A stretch of DNA of 64,000 nucleotides from Bacteroidales bacterium (GCA_016933335.1 JAFGBD010000004.1:20019-84018), one strand, 5' to 3'. Shown: positions 18,913-30,030, counted from the stretch's first letter. Program-made: numbers and translations. Notes: generated by a model not told the origin, from the sequence alone.

Positions 18913-20004
18913 ATGATGAATAAGGCTGATTTATCAAAATACCTGAAGAATCCGGGGGATCTGGATAGCCAGACCCTGGGGGAGTTGAATCTGCTGAAGG
19001 ATGAATTCCCTTATTTCCAGACAGCTCACCTTCTGGCTACAAAAAATCATCATAATGTCAGCAGTAGCGATTTTGACAGGACACTCCATCTGGCCGCGGC
19101 ATATGTTTCAGATCGTCGTGTGCTGTATGATTTATTGTATAATCCGGGTCTTGTCTCTGTCCGGCTGGAAAAGGACAGGGCTGATATTTCAGGAAGCAGA
19201 ATAATAAAAGACAGCCTGAAAGAAAATATTTCAGCGACGCTTAACAGCCAGGTCCGGAATATGAAAGATTTTGATGATGATCAGAAGGAATTGATACCTG
19301 AAGTAGCCATTGATGTGAGAAAAGAATATGGGGAGGGTATCGAGCTTGATGATACTGATTTCAGCATCAGGCTTTCGCACGGCAGGGAAGATGACCATGA
19401 AAAGGAATCTGCAGAAAGGATAATAACTGTTGAAGAAGAGAAAAGGCATATCCCGGTTGAAGAGGATCCGGAAATCCTCGAACTGGAAGATCATTTATCT
19501 GTTTTGCCGGATGGTTGTACAGAAGAGGAAGCCTTTGGTGCGGCCGGAGATACGAAAGATCTGCCGGGAGAGACAGGTATGATTGATACGGGGCAGGATG
19601 AGCCCATCGAGTTTGATCTCGAAGAACGTGTCATCACAGATACAGATAAAGAAACAGAAAAACCGTTATTCGTAAATGGTTCTCCGGAAGAAAGCGGATC
19701 AGAGCAACGCACCGTCACCGGCAGCAGGGATTCAGATGTTGACCTGATAGAAAAATTCATCAGAAAAGGATCAGGGAAGATCTTACCGAAAGAGAACCAC
19801 AATGAACTCATCGACATCTCTGAAGAAAGTGTGAAGGAGCATGAGGGATATATTACCGATACCCTTGCAAAGATCTATATAAAACAAGGTTATTATTCGA
19901 AAGCCATTTTTGCTTACGAAAAATTAATTTTGAAATTTCCCGAAAAAAGTAGTTACTTTGCAGCTCAGATCGAAGAGATAAAAACAATAATCAGGAATCT
20001 ATAA
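18913..20004 (+). CDS. TPR-containing protein between lptE and secG (function unknown)
   Basis: The 363-residue protein has no signal peptide. Its N-terminal 110 residues are helical ('FPYFQTAHLLATKNHH'), the middle is long, acidic and low in complexity, and the C-terminus holds a TPR-like pair 'DTLAKIYIKQGYYSKAIFAYEKLILKFP'. This gene commonly sits between LptE and SecG genes in Bacteroidota, which suggests a cytoplasmic role linked to envelope biogenesis, but none is demonstrated. It starts 9 bases after lptE and ends 11 bases before secG, so all are probably one operon. Confidence 0.8.
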   Translation: MMNKADLSKYLKNPGDLDSQTLGELNLLKDEFPYFQTAHLLATKNHHNVSSSDFDRTLHLAAAYVSDRRVLYDLLYNPGLVSVRLEKDRADISGSRIIKDSLKENISATLNSQVRNMKDFDDDQKELIPEVAIDVRKEYGEGIELDDTDFSIRLSHGREDDHEKESAERIITVEEEKRHIPVEEDPEILELEDHLSVLPDGCTEEEAFGAAGDTKDLPGETGMIDTGQDEPIEFDLEERVITDTDKETEKPLFVNGSPEESGSEQRTVTGSRDSDVDLIEKFIRKGSGKILPKENHNELIDISEESVKEHEGYITDTLAKIYIKQGYYSKAIFAYEKLILKFPEKSSYFAAQIEEIKTIIRNL

Positions 20005-20015
20005 TTCAGGATAAT

Positions 20016-20369
20016 ATGTACAACGTTATCGCCGTATTGATACTCATTGTTTGCGTTTTGTTAATTCTCATTGTGCTGGTGCAGAACTCCAAGGGAGGTG
20101 GTCTGGCTGCTAATTTTTCCGCTGCCAACCAGATAATGGGAGCAAGAAGATCCGCGGATTTTCTGGAAAAAGCAACATGGACACTGGCATCTACGCTTCT
20201 TGTATTAAGCCTTCTTGCGAGTATTGCCATTCCAAAGGCAAAAGAGGAAAATGCGAAATCCCTGATCGAAGATCAGCTTGAAAATGCCATTGATCCGGAA
20301 CGGTTGCCCGCTTTTCCGACAACAACCCCGGAACAGGTTGAAGACGAGTCAGGAAGCAGCGAAGAGTAA
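20016..20369 (+). CDS. secG: Preprotein translocase subunit SecG
   Basis: The 117-residue protein has two transmembrane helices ('VIAVLILIVCVLLILIVLVQ' and 'ASTLLVLSLLASIAIP') flanking the diagnostic cytoplasmic loop 'SKGGGLAANFSAANQIMGARRSADFLEKATW'-type sequence. It is the small SecYEG subunit that aids SecA-driven export. The acidic C-terminal tail is longer than in E. coli, as is usual in this phylum. It is the last gene of the operon; a terminator follows at 20399. Confidence 0.93.
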   Translation: MYNVIAVLILIVCVLLILIVLVQNSKGGGLAANFSAANQIMGARRSADFLEKATWTLASTLLVLSLLASIAIPKAKEENAKSLIEDQLENAIDPERLPAFPTTTPEQVEDESGSSEE

Positions 20370-20398
20370 TCAGAGGTATCTTTTAACTCCATACATGA

Positions 20399-20437
20399 AA
20401 AAATGTCAGTTTGTCATGCATGCTGGCATTTTTTTTA
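20399..20437 (+). terminator. Rho-independent terminator after secG
   Basis: AAATGTCAG (20401-20409) pairs with CTGGCATTT (20423-20431), with one G-T wobble, and is followed by a run of T. It separates the lptE-secG operon from groES. Confidence 0.75.
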
Positions 20438-20655
20438 GTTCCGGGATATGCCAGGCAAAATCTGTGGTTATAAATCACGTTATCAATAACATAGATAACA
20501 AGTAACCGGTATCATTCCGGTTACCCGAATATCAGTGATGACTGAAATTTTGTCGTCAGATTAGCTGGAATAAATGTAAATAATGATTTGGCATAAATTA
20601 TGATAGCTTCCTGACAGAAAATTAAACATGTTTAACCTTTAAAACATAAAAAAGT

Positions 20656-20934
20656 ATGTCTGAACTTAAAATTAAGCCCCTTGCTGACAGGGTGGTTATT
20701 GAACCAAAAGAGGCAGAAGAAAAAACTGCCAGTGGCATTATTATACCTGACTCTGCTAAAGAAAAACCTCAGAAAGGAAAAGTCGTTGCTACCGGTCCGG
20801 GAACGAAAGACGAAAAGATGGAGGTGAAGGCCGGTGATATTGTATTATACGGAAAATATGCAGGAACTGAGATATCAATCGATAATAAGGAATACCTGAT
20901 CATGAGACAATCAGACATCCTTGCGATTATTTAA
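20656..20934 (+). CDS. groS: Co-chaperonin GroES
   Basis: The 92-residue protein is standard length. '[34 protein letters not shown]' is the N-terminal strand plus the mobile GroEL-binding loop, and '[14 protein letters not shown]' is the conserved core. It caps GroEL during folding. groL starts 35 bases downstream. The 286-base upstream gap contains the secG terminator; no CIRCE element was seen and no convincing TAnnTTTG box was identified. Confidence 0.98.
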   Translation: MSELKIKPLADRVVIEPKEAEEKTASGIIIPDSAKEKPQKGKVVATGPGTKDEKMEVKAGDIVLYGKYAGTEISIDNKEYLIMRQSDILAII

Positions 20935-20966
20935 CCTTAAAAAGAAGTAATCAATAAAATCTATAA

Positions 20967-22604
<1,638 letters not shown>

Positions 22605-22624
22605 TACAATCCATGATATATTTC

Positions 22625-22657
22625 AACCCCTTTCCGTTTACGGGAAGGGGTTTTTTT
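22625..22657 (+). terminator. Strong terminator after groEL
   Basis: AACCCCTTTCCGT pairs with ACGGGAAGGGGTT (one G-T wobble) around a very short loop, followed by seven T residues. It lies between convergent groL and pcm. Confidence 0.88.
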
Positions 22658-22673
22658 CGTGTTCCTGTCCGCA

Positions 22674-23444
22674 TCAATAGGTTTTATTCTTATCATCCAC
22701 CATGGGCACGAACCGTACAGGCAGGACCGAATGTTTCACCAGTTTTCCTTTTTTTTTGCTCAGCAAAACCAGGTCCTGAACACCTCTCTGGCCGACGGGG
22801 ATGATCATTCTTCCGCCTTCGGCAAGCTGGTTCATCAATGGCTCAGGAACATGGGTGGGTGCGCAGGTAACGATGATGGCATCGTAGGTGGCGTGTTCGG
22901 GCCATCCCAGATATCCGTCACCTGTTTTTACAAGCACATTGGAATAACCGAGCATTTTCAAAAGTCTGGCTGCCCTTACACCCAGTTCGGGCACTATCTC
23001 GATGCTGAAAACAGAATCACATATTTCACCCAGGATGGCAGCCTGGTAACCCGAACCTGTTCCGATTTCCAGGACCTTTGTTGTTTTTTCAAGGTTAAGT
23101 ACCTGTGTCATGAAAGCCACGATATAGGGTTGTGAGATGGTCTGCCCGTATCCGATAGACAGGGGGTGATCTCCGTATGCATACCTTGCCAGTTCAGGGG
23201 GAACAAACAGGTGACGTTCAACTTTTCGCATGGCAGTAAGAACCTGCCTGTCGGTAATGCCTCTTGAGGCAATTTGCTGATCCACCATTTGATTCCTGAG
23301 CGGGAGGTATTCATCGGCCTGAGGCTGGGTCCTGGTTTTACAGCCAAAATGCAGTAACAGAACCAGCAGTAAGCAGATTTTGATATTCAGCGGATATGTT
23401 TTTTGTAAAGCACACATTTGCCGGCTGTTTAAGGAACACGACAT
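22674..23444 (-). CDS. pcm: Protein-L-isoaspartate O-methyltransferase with lipoprotein signal
   Basis: Residues from about 45 onward are a clear PCMT: 'LRNQMVDQQIASRGITDRQVLTAM', 'PLSIGYGQTISQPYIVA', the SAM-binding 'VLEIGTGSGYQAA' and 'YDAIIVTCAP'. The enzyme methylates L-isoaspartyl residues for repair. Unusually, the N-terminus is a hydrophobic stretch ending in the lipobox-like 'LLLHFGCKTRTQ', predicting an exported lipoprotein. Starts at residue 1 or at Met10 (MCALQKTYP) are possible, and both keep the signal. It is alone on the minus strand, convergent with groEL. Confidence 0.92.
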   Translation of the reverse strand: MSCSLNSRQMCALQKTYPLNIKICLLLVLLLHFGCKTRTQPQADEYLPLRNQMVDQQIASRGITDRQVLTAMRKVERHLFVPPELARYAYGDHPLSIGYGQTISQPYIVAFMTQVLNLEKTTKVLEIGTGSGYQAAILGEICDSVFSIEIVPELGVRAARLLKMLGYSNVLVKTGDGYLGWPEHATYDAIIVTCAPTHVPEPLMNQLAEGGRMIIPVGQRGVQDLVLLSKKKGKLVKHSVLPVRFVPMVDDKNKTY

Positions 23445-23626
23445 ATATTTTAAATATCATCCCGGTTAACCATTTCCGGTGAAAATGCAGTTAAACACAC
23501 AGCAACAAATTCCGCACCACCGGGGAAAGGAGTACTGCGTCTGACCCATTCACCCTGATCAGCGATAACAGCCTGGCAGGAATTAATAGAAATCAAAAAA
23601 GCAGAAAAGCCATGTAAAAAGGCATG

Positions 23627-25360
23627 TCACTCATTGATGAAGAATGCAATGGTTTTATGCGTTTCATTCCCGAGCTTGTCTTTTGCACGGATCCTGATGG
23701 TGTATTCTCCAATCGACGGAAAATTACCAATCCCTCCTGCATAGCTTTTTTCCTGGGTATCGTTGATTGAATAAAGCATCTGGTCAAAACCAACCATGTC
23801 GTCGGTGCTTGAAAGGAATAATACAACATGGCCGGGGTAGACATCAAGTACTTTTTCTTTTAGTGTCAGGGTTCCTGCCGGATTGATGCTGAATGTGGCA
23901 AATATTTCCGGTCCCTTATTATCAACAATCAGCACAAACTCAGAAGAGCTTGAGTTTTCAACGTTATCATAAGATGTGGCATAGACATTATGAATGCCGG
24001 GTTCAGTCACAGAGAATTCATTCTCAAAAACACTGACAGGATCATCGTCAACATTGTATTCGATTCTTTCAAGGCCTGATTCGCTGTCGGTGGCTGTAAT
24101 CGATATTTTTGATTCGGGCGAAACAAAAACGGTATCCCTGAATATGAATACAGGACCGGAAAAATGATGTTTGATATTTGGCCCTGTCAGGTCAACGTAA
24201 GGGATGGCAGTTTTGTCGCCTGATTCGACACTTTCTGTTTTATTGTTGACATTGTCAAGCGCATAAGCATTAACAGTCAGCCGGCCGGTAACATCAGTCA
24301 GATAGACAGGGCGGTCGTATTTTTTATATTCCCCTTTATTTAGCGAATACCAGACTTCTTTGATACCTGCTTTGTTGTCAAAGGTTGTAAGTTTCAGCTG
24401 GCTGCGTCCTGATGAATACTCGTTTCCGCCTGTAAAGAAGCTCTTTCCGATAATTTCCTGGACGATTACCGGTGGTGTTTTGTCAACATAGAATTCAAAG
24501 ATGTTTTCTTTCTCGGTATTACCGACCTTGTCGGCGGCATAGAATTTTATGATATGATCGCCCTGTGTGAGATATGTTGCCAGGATAGGGGTGACATACT
24601 TCTTTTGAGTACCTTCATCAATCTTATAGAAAATATTGTCGACCCCGATCCCGGTTCCATCCTCAGATTTCAGGATGATCTTTGAACGGCCGGAGATAAT
24701 ATTCTCATGGATGTCACCGGAGACTTCGCAGCGGGATACGGGATCTGATTTATCGATATTGATGACTGCTTCATGCAGTTCCTCAACATTTCCCACATTG
24801 TCGACAGCGTAGTACCTGATGCTGTACTGTTTTTCAGTTTCCAGTTTCAGGGGCCCGGTATATCTGACATAAGATGCATTATCGACGGAACAATAAATAT
24901 TTTCAATACCGGACATCATGTCCGTTGCTTTCAGGTCCAGGCTGACACTGCCATTAACAAACAGTCTGCCACCCTCGCTATAGGTTTTTGCATCTCCGTA
25001 ACTGATGGTCGTGAGCGGGGCTTTGCTGTCTGCATAAACTTCAAATATGATATCCTGTAAAGGATAGACCGGTTTTTTAGTAACAGTGTCGACTGCTGAA
25101 GGCGAACGAAAGGTATTGTATCCTTCAGTATCAAGATACATCGGGTTGGAGTATTTCGATGTTTCCTCGCTGTGAAGAAGCCAGGTCTTTGCATTTTCAT
25201 CCGGCGAGGTTGCAACTCGCAGATAGAGGGGCAGCGCCTTATTGATATATATTTTTCCACCGGGAGCAACATATATCTTTTTCTCGTGGTTTAACCGGTC
25301 TTGTCCGTGCAGGAATCCTGAGATCAGTAATACGGCAGTCAGTACAATAAATCTGTTCAT
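23627..25360 (-). CDS. Secreted OmpL47-type Ig-like repeat protein
   Basis: The 577-residue protein has a signal peptide ('LLISGFLHGQD'). From about residue 105 it contains roughly five OmpL47-like repeats of some 90 residues, marked by 'ATDMMSGIENIYCSVDN', 'YYAVDNVGNVEE', 'FYAADKVGNTEKENIFEFYVDKTPP', 'AYALDNVNNKTES' and 'RAKDKLGNE'. Such modules are extracellular adhesion or structural units. No catalytic domain is seen and no T9SS tail is evident, so periplasmic or outer-membrane location is uncertain. The SiaC-like gene ends 36 bases upstream on the same strand, suggesting co-transcription. Confidence 0.8.
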   Translation of the reverse strand: MNRFIVLTAVLLISGFLHGQDRLNHEKKIYVAPGGKIYINKALPLYLRVATSPDENAKTWLLHSEETSKYSNPMYLDTEGYNTFRSPSAVDTVTKKPVYPLQDIIFEVYADSKAPLTTISYGDAKTYSEGGRLFVNGSVSLDLKATDMMSGIENIYCSVDNASYVRYTGPLKLETEKQYSIRYYAVDNVGNVEELHEAVINIDKSDPVSRCEVSGDIHENIISGRSKIILKSEDGTGIGVDNIFYKIDEGTQKKYVTPILATYLTQGDHIIKFYAADKVGNTEKENIFEFYVDKTPPVIVQEIIGKSFFTGGNEYSSGRSQLKLTTFDNKAGIKEVWYSLNKGEYKKYDRPVYLTDVTGRLTVNAYALDNVNNKTESVESGDKTAIPYVDLTGPNIKHHFSGPVFIFRDTVFVSPESKISITATDSESGLERIEYNVDDDPVSVFENEFSVTEPGIHNVYATSYDNVENSSSSEFVLIVDNKGPEIFATFSINPAGTLTLKEKVLDVYPGHVVLFLSSTDDMVGFDQMLYSINDTQEKSYAGGIGNFPSIGEYTIRIRAKDKLGNETHKTIAFFINE

Positions 25361-25396
25361 CTGTCACACAATTATGGTTAGCAATAATGATACTTC

Positions 25397-25780
25397 TCAG
25401 TTTTCAGTATAACCTTCAAGTTTGAAAGGCATTTTATAAATCTCTGAAAATTCTTCCCCTGTTTCTTTCAGCTCCTTATCCTCAAGGCTGAATTTCCACA
25501 CAATGCTGACATTGTTTCCTTTCAGGAACAGCTTTTCCAGTATGGTCAGGATATCATTCAATGCCCTGACAGATGCTGAATTGATATAATCCATTTTAAA
25601 AACAAAAGCTGTATTTTCGTTGGGAGTGTCGATATAGGCGTTAATCCATTCAAGAACAGGCTGATAAAAAGCAAGGGCCTCTTCCGGCAAAGATCTCCCT
25701 GATATTTCGAATTTCCCGGATACCTTATCCAGATGTATGGAAGGGGTTGAATCTGTTAAATGAATGATTAAGGGCTCCAT
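25397..25780 (-). CDS. SiaC-family (DUF1987) regulatory phosphoprotein, copy A
   Basis: The 127-residue protein fits the DUF1987/SiaC family: 'GKFEISGRSLPEEALAFYQPVLEWINAYI' and 'FKMDYINSASVRALNDILTILEKL'. In Pseudomonas, SiaC is a STAS-like partner whose phosphorylation by SiaB and dephosphorylation by SiaA controls the diguanylate cyclase SiaD. No SiaA, SiaB or SiaD homologue is in this window, so partners here are unknown. A second family member lies at 27593-27970 on the other side of cysS. Confidence 0.85.
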   Translation of the reverse strand: MEPLIIHLTDSTPSIHLDKVSGKFEISGRSLPEEALAFYQPVLEWINAYIDTPNENTAFVFKMDYINSASVRALNDILTILEKLFLKGNNVSIVWKFSLEDKELKETGEEFSEIYKMPFKLEGYTEN

Positions 25781-25941
25781 TACTTTTGACTATTGTTTGA
25801 TATCCTTCATCTCTTTATCATATTACAGGTAATTCCGTTCGAAGCGGAATCTAATTTATGAAAATTATTTTGGTTAATCAAAGCAATGCACCAGTTTGTA
25901 TGAACAAGGTCAAAACATGACAGATCAAAAGCATATCCTGA

Positions 25942-27417
25942 TCACAACATTTCCCAGTGTGTACCGTCTTTTGTGTCATCGATACGGATGCCAAGCTGTT
26001 GAAGCTTTTCCCTGATTTTATCAGCAGCGGCAAAATCTTTCCTGAGCCTGGCTTCATTACGGAATTCAAGCAGCATCTCTACCAGTTCTGATGCCAGGAG
26101 TCTTTCCTTTTCTGAATCCTGCTTCTCATCCTTCAGTCCGAGCACATCGAATACGATCTCCCGGTATAGTTTCTTAAGTTCCCGGAGATCCTCTTCAGAG
26201 ATGGTTTCTTTGCCATCATTCACAGAATTTATCAACCTGATCCCGTCAAAAAGGTGTGAGATGGCAACGGGGTAGTTCAGGTCATCATTCATAGCTTTGT
26301 AGCAGTTTCTGACCAGTTCTTTTGCACTGGTTGTTGATTTGCCGGAAGGCTTCAGGCCCTGCAGTATCTGTATTCCTTTCATCATCCTGGCAAGTCCTTT
26401 TTCCGCAGCCTGCAATGCCTCATCTGAAAAATCGAGCGTACTGCGGTAATGGGCCTGCAGGACAAAAAATCTTACAGTCATGGGTTTATATGCCCGGGTA
26501 AGTTTTACGTGTGTTCCGGTGAAAAACTCGTTAAATGTGATAAAGTTATTCAGTGACCTGGCCATTTTCTGGCCTTCGATGGTTATCATGTTGTTATGCA
26601 TCCAGTACCTGACAGGTTCTTTACCATTGGCAGCCACTGCCTGGGCTATTTCACATTCATGATGGGGGAAGAGGAGATCCATTCCGCCGCCATGGATGTC
26701 GAAGGTCTCACCAAGATATTTGGTACCCATAACAGAGCATTCAAGGTGCCATCCCGGAAATCCTTCGCTCCATTCAGAAGGCCATTTCATAAGGTGCGTC
26801 GGACCGGCTTTTTTCCAGAGTGCAAAATCGAGCGGATAGCGTTTTTCGTCCTGGCGGTCAAGATCGCGGGTATTAACCAGCAGGTCTTCAATTTTCCTTC
26901 CTGAAAGCTTTCCATAGTGGTATTTGCGATGATATTTCTCAATGTCAAAGTATACAGAACCGTTGGTTACGTATGCATACCCGTTATCAAGGATCTTCTT
27001 TATCATCAGCTGCTGTTCGATGATATGACCTGATGCAAGCGGCTCGATGCTGGGAGGAAGCACGTTCAGTATCTCCATAACATGCTGAAAAGCATATTTA
27101 TATTTCTGCACCACCTCCATGGGTTCAAGCTGTTCGATCCTTGCCTTCTTTTCAATTTTGTCTTCCTCCCCGTCAGCAAGATCACCTTCAAGATGGCCTA
27201 CGTCGGTGATATTTCTGACATAACGGACTTTATACCCGATATGGTTCAGATAGCGAAAAAGCACGTCATATGTAACAGCCATCCTGACATGGCCCAGGTG
27301 TGGCTCGCTGTAAACTGTCGGTCCGCAGACATACATGCCGACATGAGGCGGGTTGACGGGTTTAAAAAGCTCGGTTTTCTTTGTCAGGGAATTGTAAATA
27401 TGGAATTGATGTTGCAT
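25942..27417 (-). CDS. cysS: Cysteinyl-tRNA synthetase
   Basis: The 491-residue class I synthetase charges tRNA-Cys. It shows the HIGH-type motif in '[15 protein letters not shown]', the zinc-ligand regions 'YVCGPTV', 'WHLECSVMG' and '[10 protein letters not shown]', and a KMSKS variant reading 'KMARS'. The C-terminus ends in the usual '[10 protein letters not shown]' segment. It lies between two SiaC-family genes on the minus strand, with 175 bases to the upstream one. Confidence 0.98.
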   Translation of the reverse strand: MQHQFHIYNSLTKKTELFKPVNPPHVGMYVCGPTVYSEPHLGHVRMAVTYDVLFRYLNHIGYKVRYVRNITDVGHLEGDLADGEEDKIEKKARIEQLEPMEVVQKYKYAFQHVMEILNVLPPSIEPLASGHIIEQQLMIKKILDNGYAYVTNGSVYFDIEKYHRKYHYGKLSGRKIEDLLVNTRDLDRQDEKRYPLDFALWKKAGPTHLMKWPSEWSEGFPGWHLECSVMGTKYLGETFDIHGGGMDLLFPHHECEIAQAVAANGKEPVRYWMHNNMITIEGQKMARSLNNFITFNEFFTGTHVKLTRAYKPMTVRFFVLQAHYRSTLDFSDEALQAAEKGLARMMKGIQILQGLKPSGKSTTSAKELVRNCYKAMNDDLNYPVAISHLFDGIRLINSVNDGKETISEEDLRELKKLYREIVFDVLGLKDEKQDSEKERLLASELVEMLLEFRNEARLRKDFAAADKIREKLQQLGIRIDDTKDGTHWEML

Positions 27418-27528
27418 GTTGATGATCTGGCAGATTAAGTGCTAAAATTAGCAAACAATTTTCAATCGTATCAGATTGTATAAAAAATATATAAGAATCA
27501 GTATGTTTGTTAAAGCATGGAGGAATAT

Positions 27529-27552
27529 GAAAAATCCCGTCTGAAACGGGAT
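27529..27552 (-). terminator. Minus-strand terminator after SiaC-like copy B
   Basis: ATCCCGT (27534-27540) and ACGGGAT (27546-27552) form a 7-bp stem. Read on the minus strand, four T residues follow, placing a terminator about 40 bases after the SiaC-like copy B stop and before cysS. Confidence 0.65.
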
Positions 27553-27592
27553 CCTGTCAATGTGTGCCTGTAATATATTTAAAGTGTATCTG

Positions 27593-27970
27593 CTAATCGA
27601 TAATTTCAGCATATTTCTGGTAGGTGAAATGAAATCTTTTCAGCATATCTTCATAGATTTCTCCTGATTCCAGCATCTCGTCGTCACCATCCTCATACAT
27701 CCAGGTTATGCTGATCTTTTCAATATGATGATTGTTTTCAAAGCTCCTGAACAGATCCAGCAATTGTTTGGATACGCTTGTATTGAAATAGTCAATGTTA
27801 AACTCAATATTGATCTCTTTAACGTCAATTTCCGAAGCCCATTTTATCAAAGGCTGAAAAAAAGCAAATGCATTTTCGGGCATTGCCCTGCCTTCCATTT
27901 TGATTTCGCCCGTGGTACTAAAAAGGATACCGGGCATTGTTGGGGTTCTTTCAATATAAAGATCTTGCAT
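27593..27970 (-). CDS. SiaC-family (DUF1987) regulatory phosphoprotein, copy B
   Basis: The 125-residue protein parallels copy A: 'GEIKMEGRAMPENAFAFFQPLIKWASEI' and 'FNIDYFNTSVSKQLLDLFRSFENN'. It retains the Asp-Tyr-x-Asn/Ser region that carries the switch residue in SiaC-type proteins (the phosphosite cannot be fixed by eye). It is followed by its own terminator, so it is likely monocistronic. Two diverged copies within 2 kb suggest parallel signalling branches rather than simple redundancy (inference). Confidence 0.85.
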   Translation of the reverse strand: MQDLYIERTPTMPGILFSTTGEIKMEGRAMPENAFAFFQPLIKWASEIDVKEINIEFNIDYFNTSVSKQLLDLFRSFENNHHIEKISITWMYEDGDDEMLESGEIYEDMLKRFHFTYQKYAEIID

Positions 27971-28084
27971 GGTTAATAATGTGGTTTTTTGATTTGAAAA
28001 ATAAAGTTAAAGCATTTTTTTACGGGAATTCCATTTTAATTGACAAACCGGTCTTTTAAGTTGATGAACATCGTATTTAATAAT

Positions 28085-28108
28085 ATGAAAAACAGGTGGA
28101 TTTTTCAT
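28085..28108. repeat. AT-rich inverted repeat in the SiaC-B / kinase intergenic region
   Basis: ATGAAAAA and TTTTTCAT flank an 8-base loop in the 235-base gap downstream of the cytidylate-kinase-like gene. It may be a weak terminator for that gene or an operator for SiaC copy B. Nothing else was seen in the gap. Confidence 0.3.
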
Positions 28109-28205
28109 GCTTACATGCTAAAGTAATTTAAGAAAAAGGGGGTTTCAAAGAAAGATATTAACATGATGTGAATGAATATATTATATTGATCCCATGTCAT
28201 TATTT

Positions 28206-28898
28206 TCAGATCAGGTTTCGAATCTCGGCAGCCCGGATGATGATTTTCACTATTTCATCAATCGAAAGGGTCATGCAGTTAAAGCTAAGGTCAAAGCGGG
28301 TATAATCGGTATTCTTGCCTTCAAAATATTCACGGAACTGCTTTCTTTTTCTGTCGATGTCAAGTGCATATTGTTCAGACTCTTCGAGCGACAAATCCAG
28401 TTTTGCACTTGTTCTGAGAACACGCCATTCCAGGGGGGCTTCAAGATTAATATGCAGCGACCTGGGAATATCATGAGCGATTGCTACTCCACCTCGTCCG
28501 ACAATAATCACATTGCCTTCACAGCTGATGTTTCTGATGACTCTTGCAATGGTATTCCTGATACGGCGGTCGCTTTTATAGTATTTTGTTGAATGCGAAG
28601 TTATGATATCATCCAGGAGGCCTTTTTGTTCATATTTAAACACATACCGGATTTTTTCAGGATCCAGTTCAAGTTCTTTGGCAGATTCACTCATAATTTC
28701 TTTGGTGATATATTTCCATTCAATGTCTTTTCCCTTTACAAACATCTTTCTTGTAAGTTCTTCGGTCAGTTTCTCTGCAATACGCCTGGCAGGGCATCCG
28801 TATTCCCTTGATATGGTGATGACAGGCCCGGGCTCTTTGACTTTTCCCAAATCTTCCTGGAGACGGTCAGACATATATTTAAGCAGATCGACTTTCAT
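28206..28898 (-). CDS. Cytidylate kinase-like family protein
   Basis: The 230-residue protein has the P-loop of this family written as 'VITISREYGCPARRIAEKL', followed by 'NVIIVGRGGVAIAHDIPRSLHINLEAP' and 'RVLRTSAKLDLSLEESEQYALDIDRKRKQF'. It resembles the cytidylate-kinase-like (AAA_26) proteins rather than canonical Cmk, which has a different length and CMP-binding insert. The substrate is unknown. It is first on the minus strand here and divergent from apt. Confidence 0.85.
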   Translation of the reverse strand: MKVDLLKYMSDRLQEDLGKVKEPGPVITISREYGCPARRIAEKLTEELTRKMFVKGKDIEWKYITKEIMSESAKELELDPEKIRYVFKYEQKGLLDDIITSHSTKYYKSDRRIRNTIARVIRNISCEGNVIIVGRGGVAIAHDIPRSLHINLEAPLEWRVLRTSAKLDLSLEESEQYALDIDRKRKQFREYFEGKNTDYTRFDLSFNCMTLSIDEIVKIIIRAAEIRNLI

Positions 28899-29040
28899 TT
28901 TGGCAGTTTTGGTTACAGGATATTATAAATATAACATTTTATAAATAATTTATCAAGTTATTTAAATTGTGTTATTAAATTCTTTTATTTGGAATATTTT
29001 TTCTCAAATATCAAATGAATTACGAACTTTAAGGAATGAT

Positions 29041-29577
29041 ATGAAAACAGTTGTTAACAAGGATATTTTAAAGAAAGCAATCCGCAATATTCCTGATTTT
29101 CCACGGAAAGGGATTCAGTTCAAAGACATTACGACACTTCTAAAAGATCCGGCATTATATCATTATGTCATTGAGCAGTTCACAAATTATTACCGCAACA
29201 GGGGAATTACCAGGGTTGTTGCCATCGAGTCGAGAGGCTTTATCCTGGGAGGTATCCTGGCACATCAGCTGGGAGCCGGCTTTGTGCCTGTGCGTAAGCC
29301 GGGTAAATTACCAGCCGGGGTATACCGCAGATCCTACCAGCTTGAATACGGCGAAGATGCCCTTGAAATACACCGGGATGCGCTGGCTAAAGAAGATATT
29401 GTTCTGTGCCATGACGATTTGCTGGCTACGGGAGGCACAACCCTTGCAGCACTGGATCTGATCAGGGAATTCAGCGTCAGTAGGGTATATCTGGCCTACC
29501 TGGTTGAACTGGATGCCCTGGAGGGCAGAAAAAGAATAACAGGGGATTATGACATCTTTACGCTCATTCATTTTTAA
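29041..29577 (+). CDS. apt: Adenine phosphoribosyltransferase
   Basis: Apt salvages adenine to AMP using PRPP. The PRPP-binding motif reads 'LCHDDLLATGGTT', and 'FPRKGIQFKDITTLLKD' and 'AIESRGFILGGILAHQLGAGFVPVRKPGKLP' are family hallmarks. The ORF opens at 28969, but the ATG at 29041 (MKTVVNKDILKKAIRNIPD) gives the usual length of 178 residues. The first residue of the PRPP motif differs from the common V-D-D pattern (C-H-D-D), a mild variation. Confidence 0.95.
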   Translation: MKTVVNKDILKKAIRNIPDFPRKGIQFKDITTLLKDPALYHYVIEQFTNYYRNRGITRVVAIESRGFILGGILAHQLGAGFVPVRKPGKLPAGVYRRSYQLEYGEDALEIHRDALAKEDIVLCHDDLLATGGTTLAALDLIREFSVSRVYLAYLVELDALEGRKRITGDYDIFTLIHF

Positions 29578-29727
29578 TAATCCTGTCCAGCGCGTATGGT
29601 ATGACTCTGTTTCATTGCAGTTAATCCCTGCCCGGTTATGGTTATAATTGTTTCAAAAATTAGCATACCTTTACAGGTATCCATTTATCAATAATTTTTA
29701 AAAGATAATTCAGGATCATTTAACATT

Positions 29728-29970
29728 ATGCGTATAAAAATAATAATAAGCCTGTTGTTGTTAATTGTGGCGGTGATTTGTGCCATCCAGAATGCAAATG
29801 CAATCACGGTAAGGTTTCTTTTCTGGGATGCCACATTGCCGGTGGCATTAATTATCGTTCTGACGCTGGCAGTGGGGGTAATCCTCGGATTGATCCTCTC
29901 GCTGTCCGGTAAAAAGCCTGCAAAGGCTGTTGATAAAAAACCCGATGACGAAACATCGGAAAAGTTTTAG
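29728..29970 (+). CDS. Small LapA-domain (DUF1049) membrane protein
   Basis: The 80-residue protein has two membrane helices ('IIISLLLLIVAVICAIQNA' and 'ALIIVLTLAVGVILGLILSLSG') separated by 'NAITVRFLFWDATLPV', the LapA/YciS pattern. In E. coli LapA works with LapB in LPS assembly control; here no LapB is adjacent, so the role is inferred only. The tail is charged (KPAKAVDKKPDDETSEKF). It is convergent with gpmA. Confidence 0.82.
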   Translation: MRIKIIISLLLLIVAVICAIQNANAITVRFLFWDATLPVALIIVLTLAVGVILGLILSLSGKKPAKAVDKKPDDETSEKF

Positions 29971-30030
29971 CAGGGATTTACGGACCCGGATTTCAGGTCC
30001 CGGGGACTCAAAAAAAAGCGGCAGTCAATA

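Noticed and set aside
20577-20620. Possible sigma-54 promoter (TTGGCA...) or CIRCE operator before groES
   Set aside because: The GG-to-GC spacing is wrong for sigma-54 and there is no TTAGCACTC/GAGTGCTAA pair.
29985-30010. GGACC/GGTCC hairpin between lapA-type gene and gpmA
   Set aside because: Only 5 bp of stem with a 9-base loop, and no T run in the correct place for either convergent gene.
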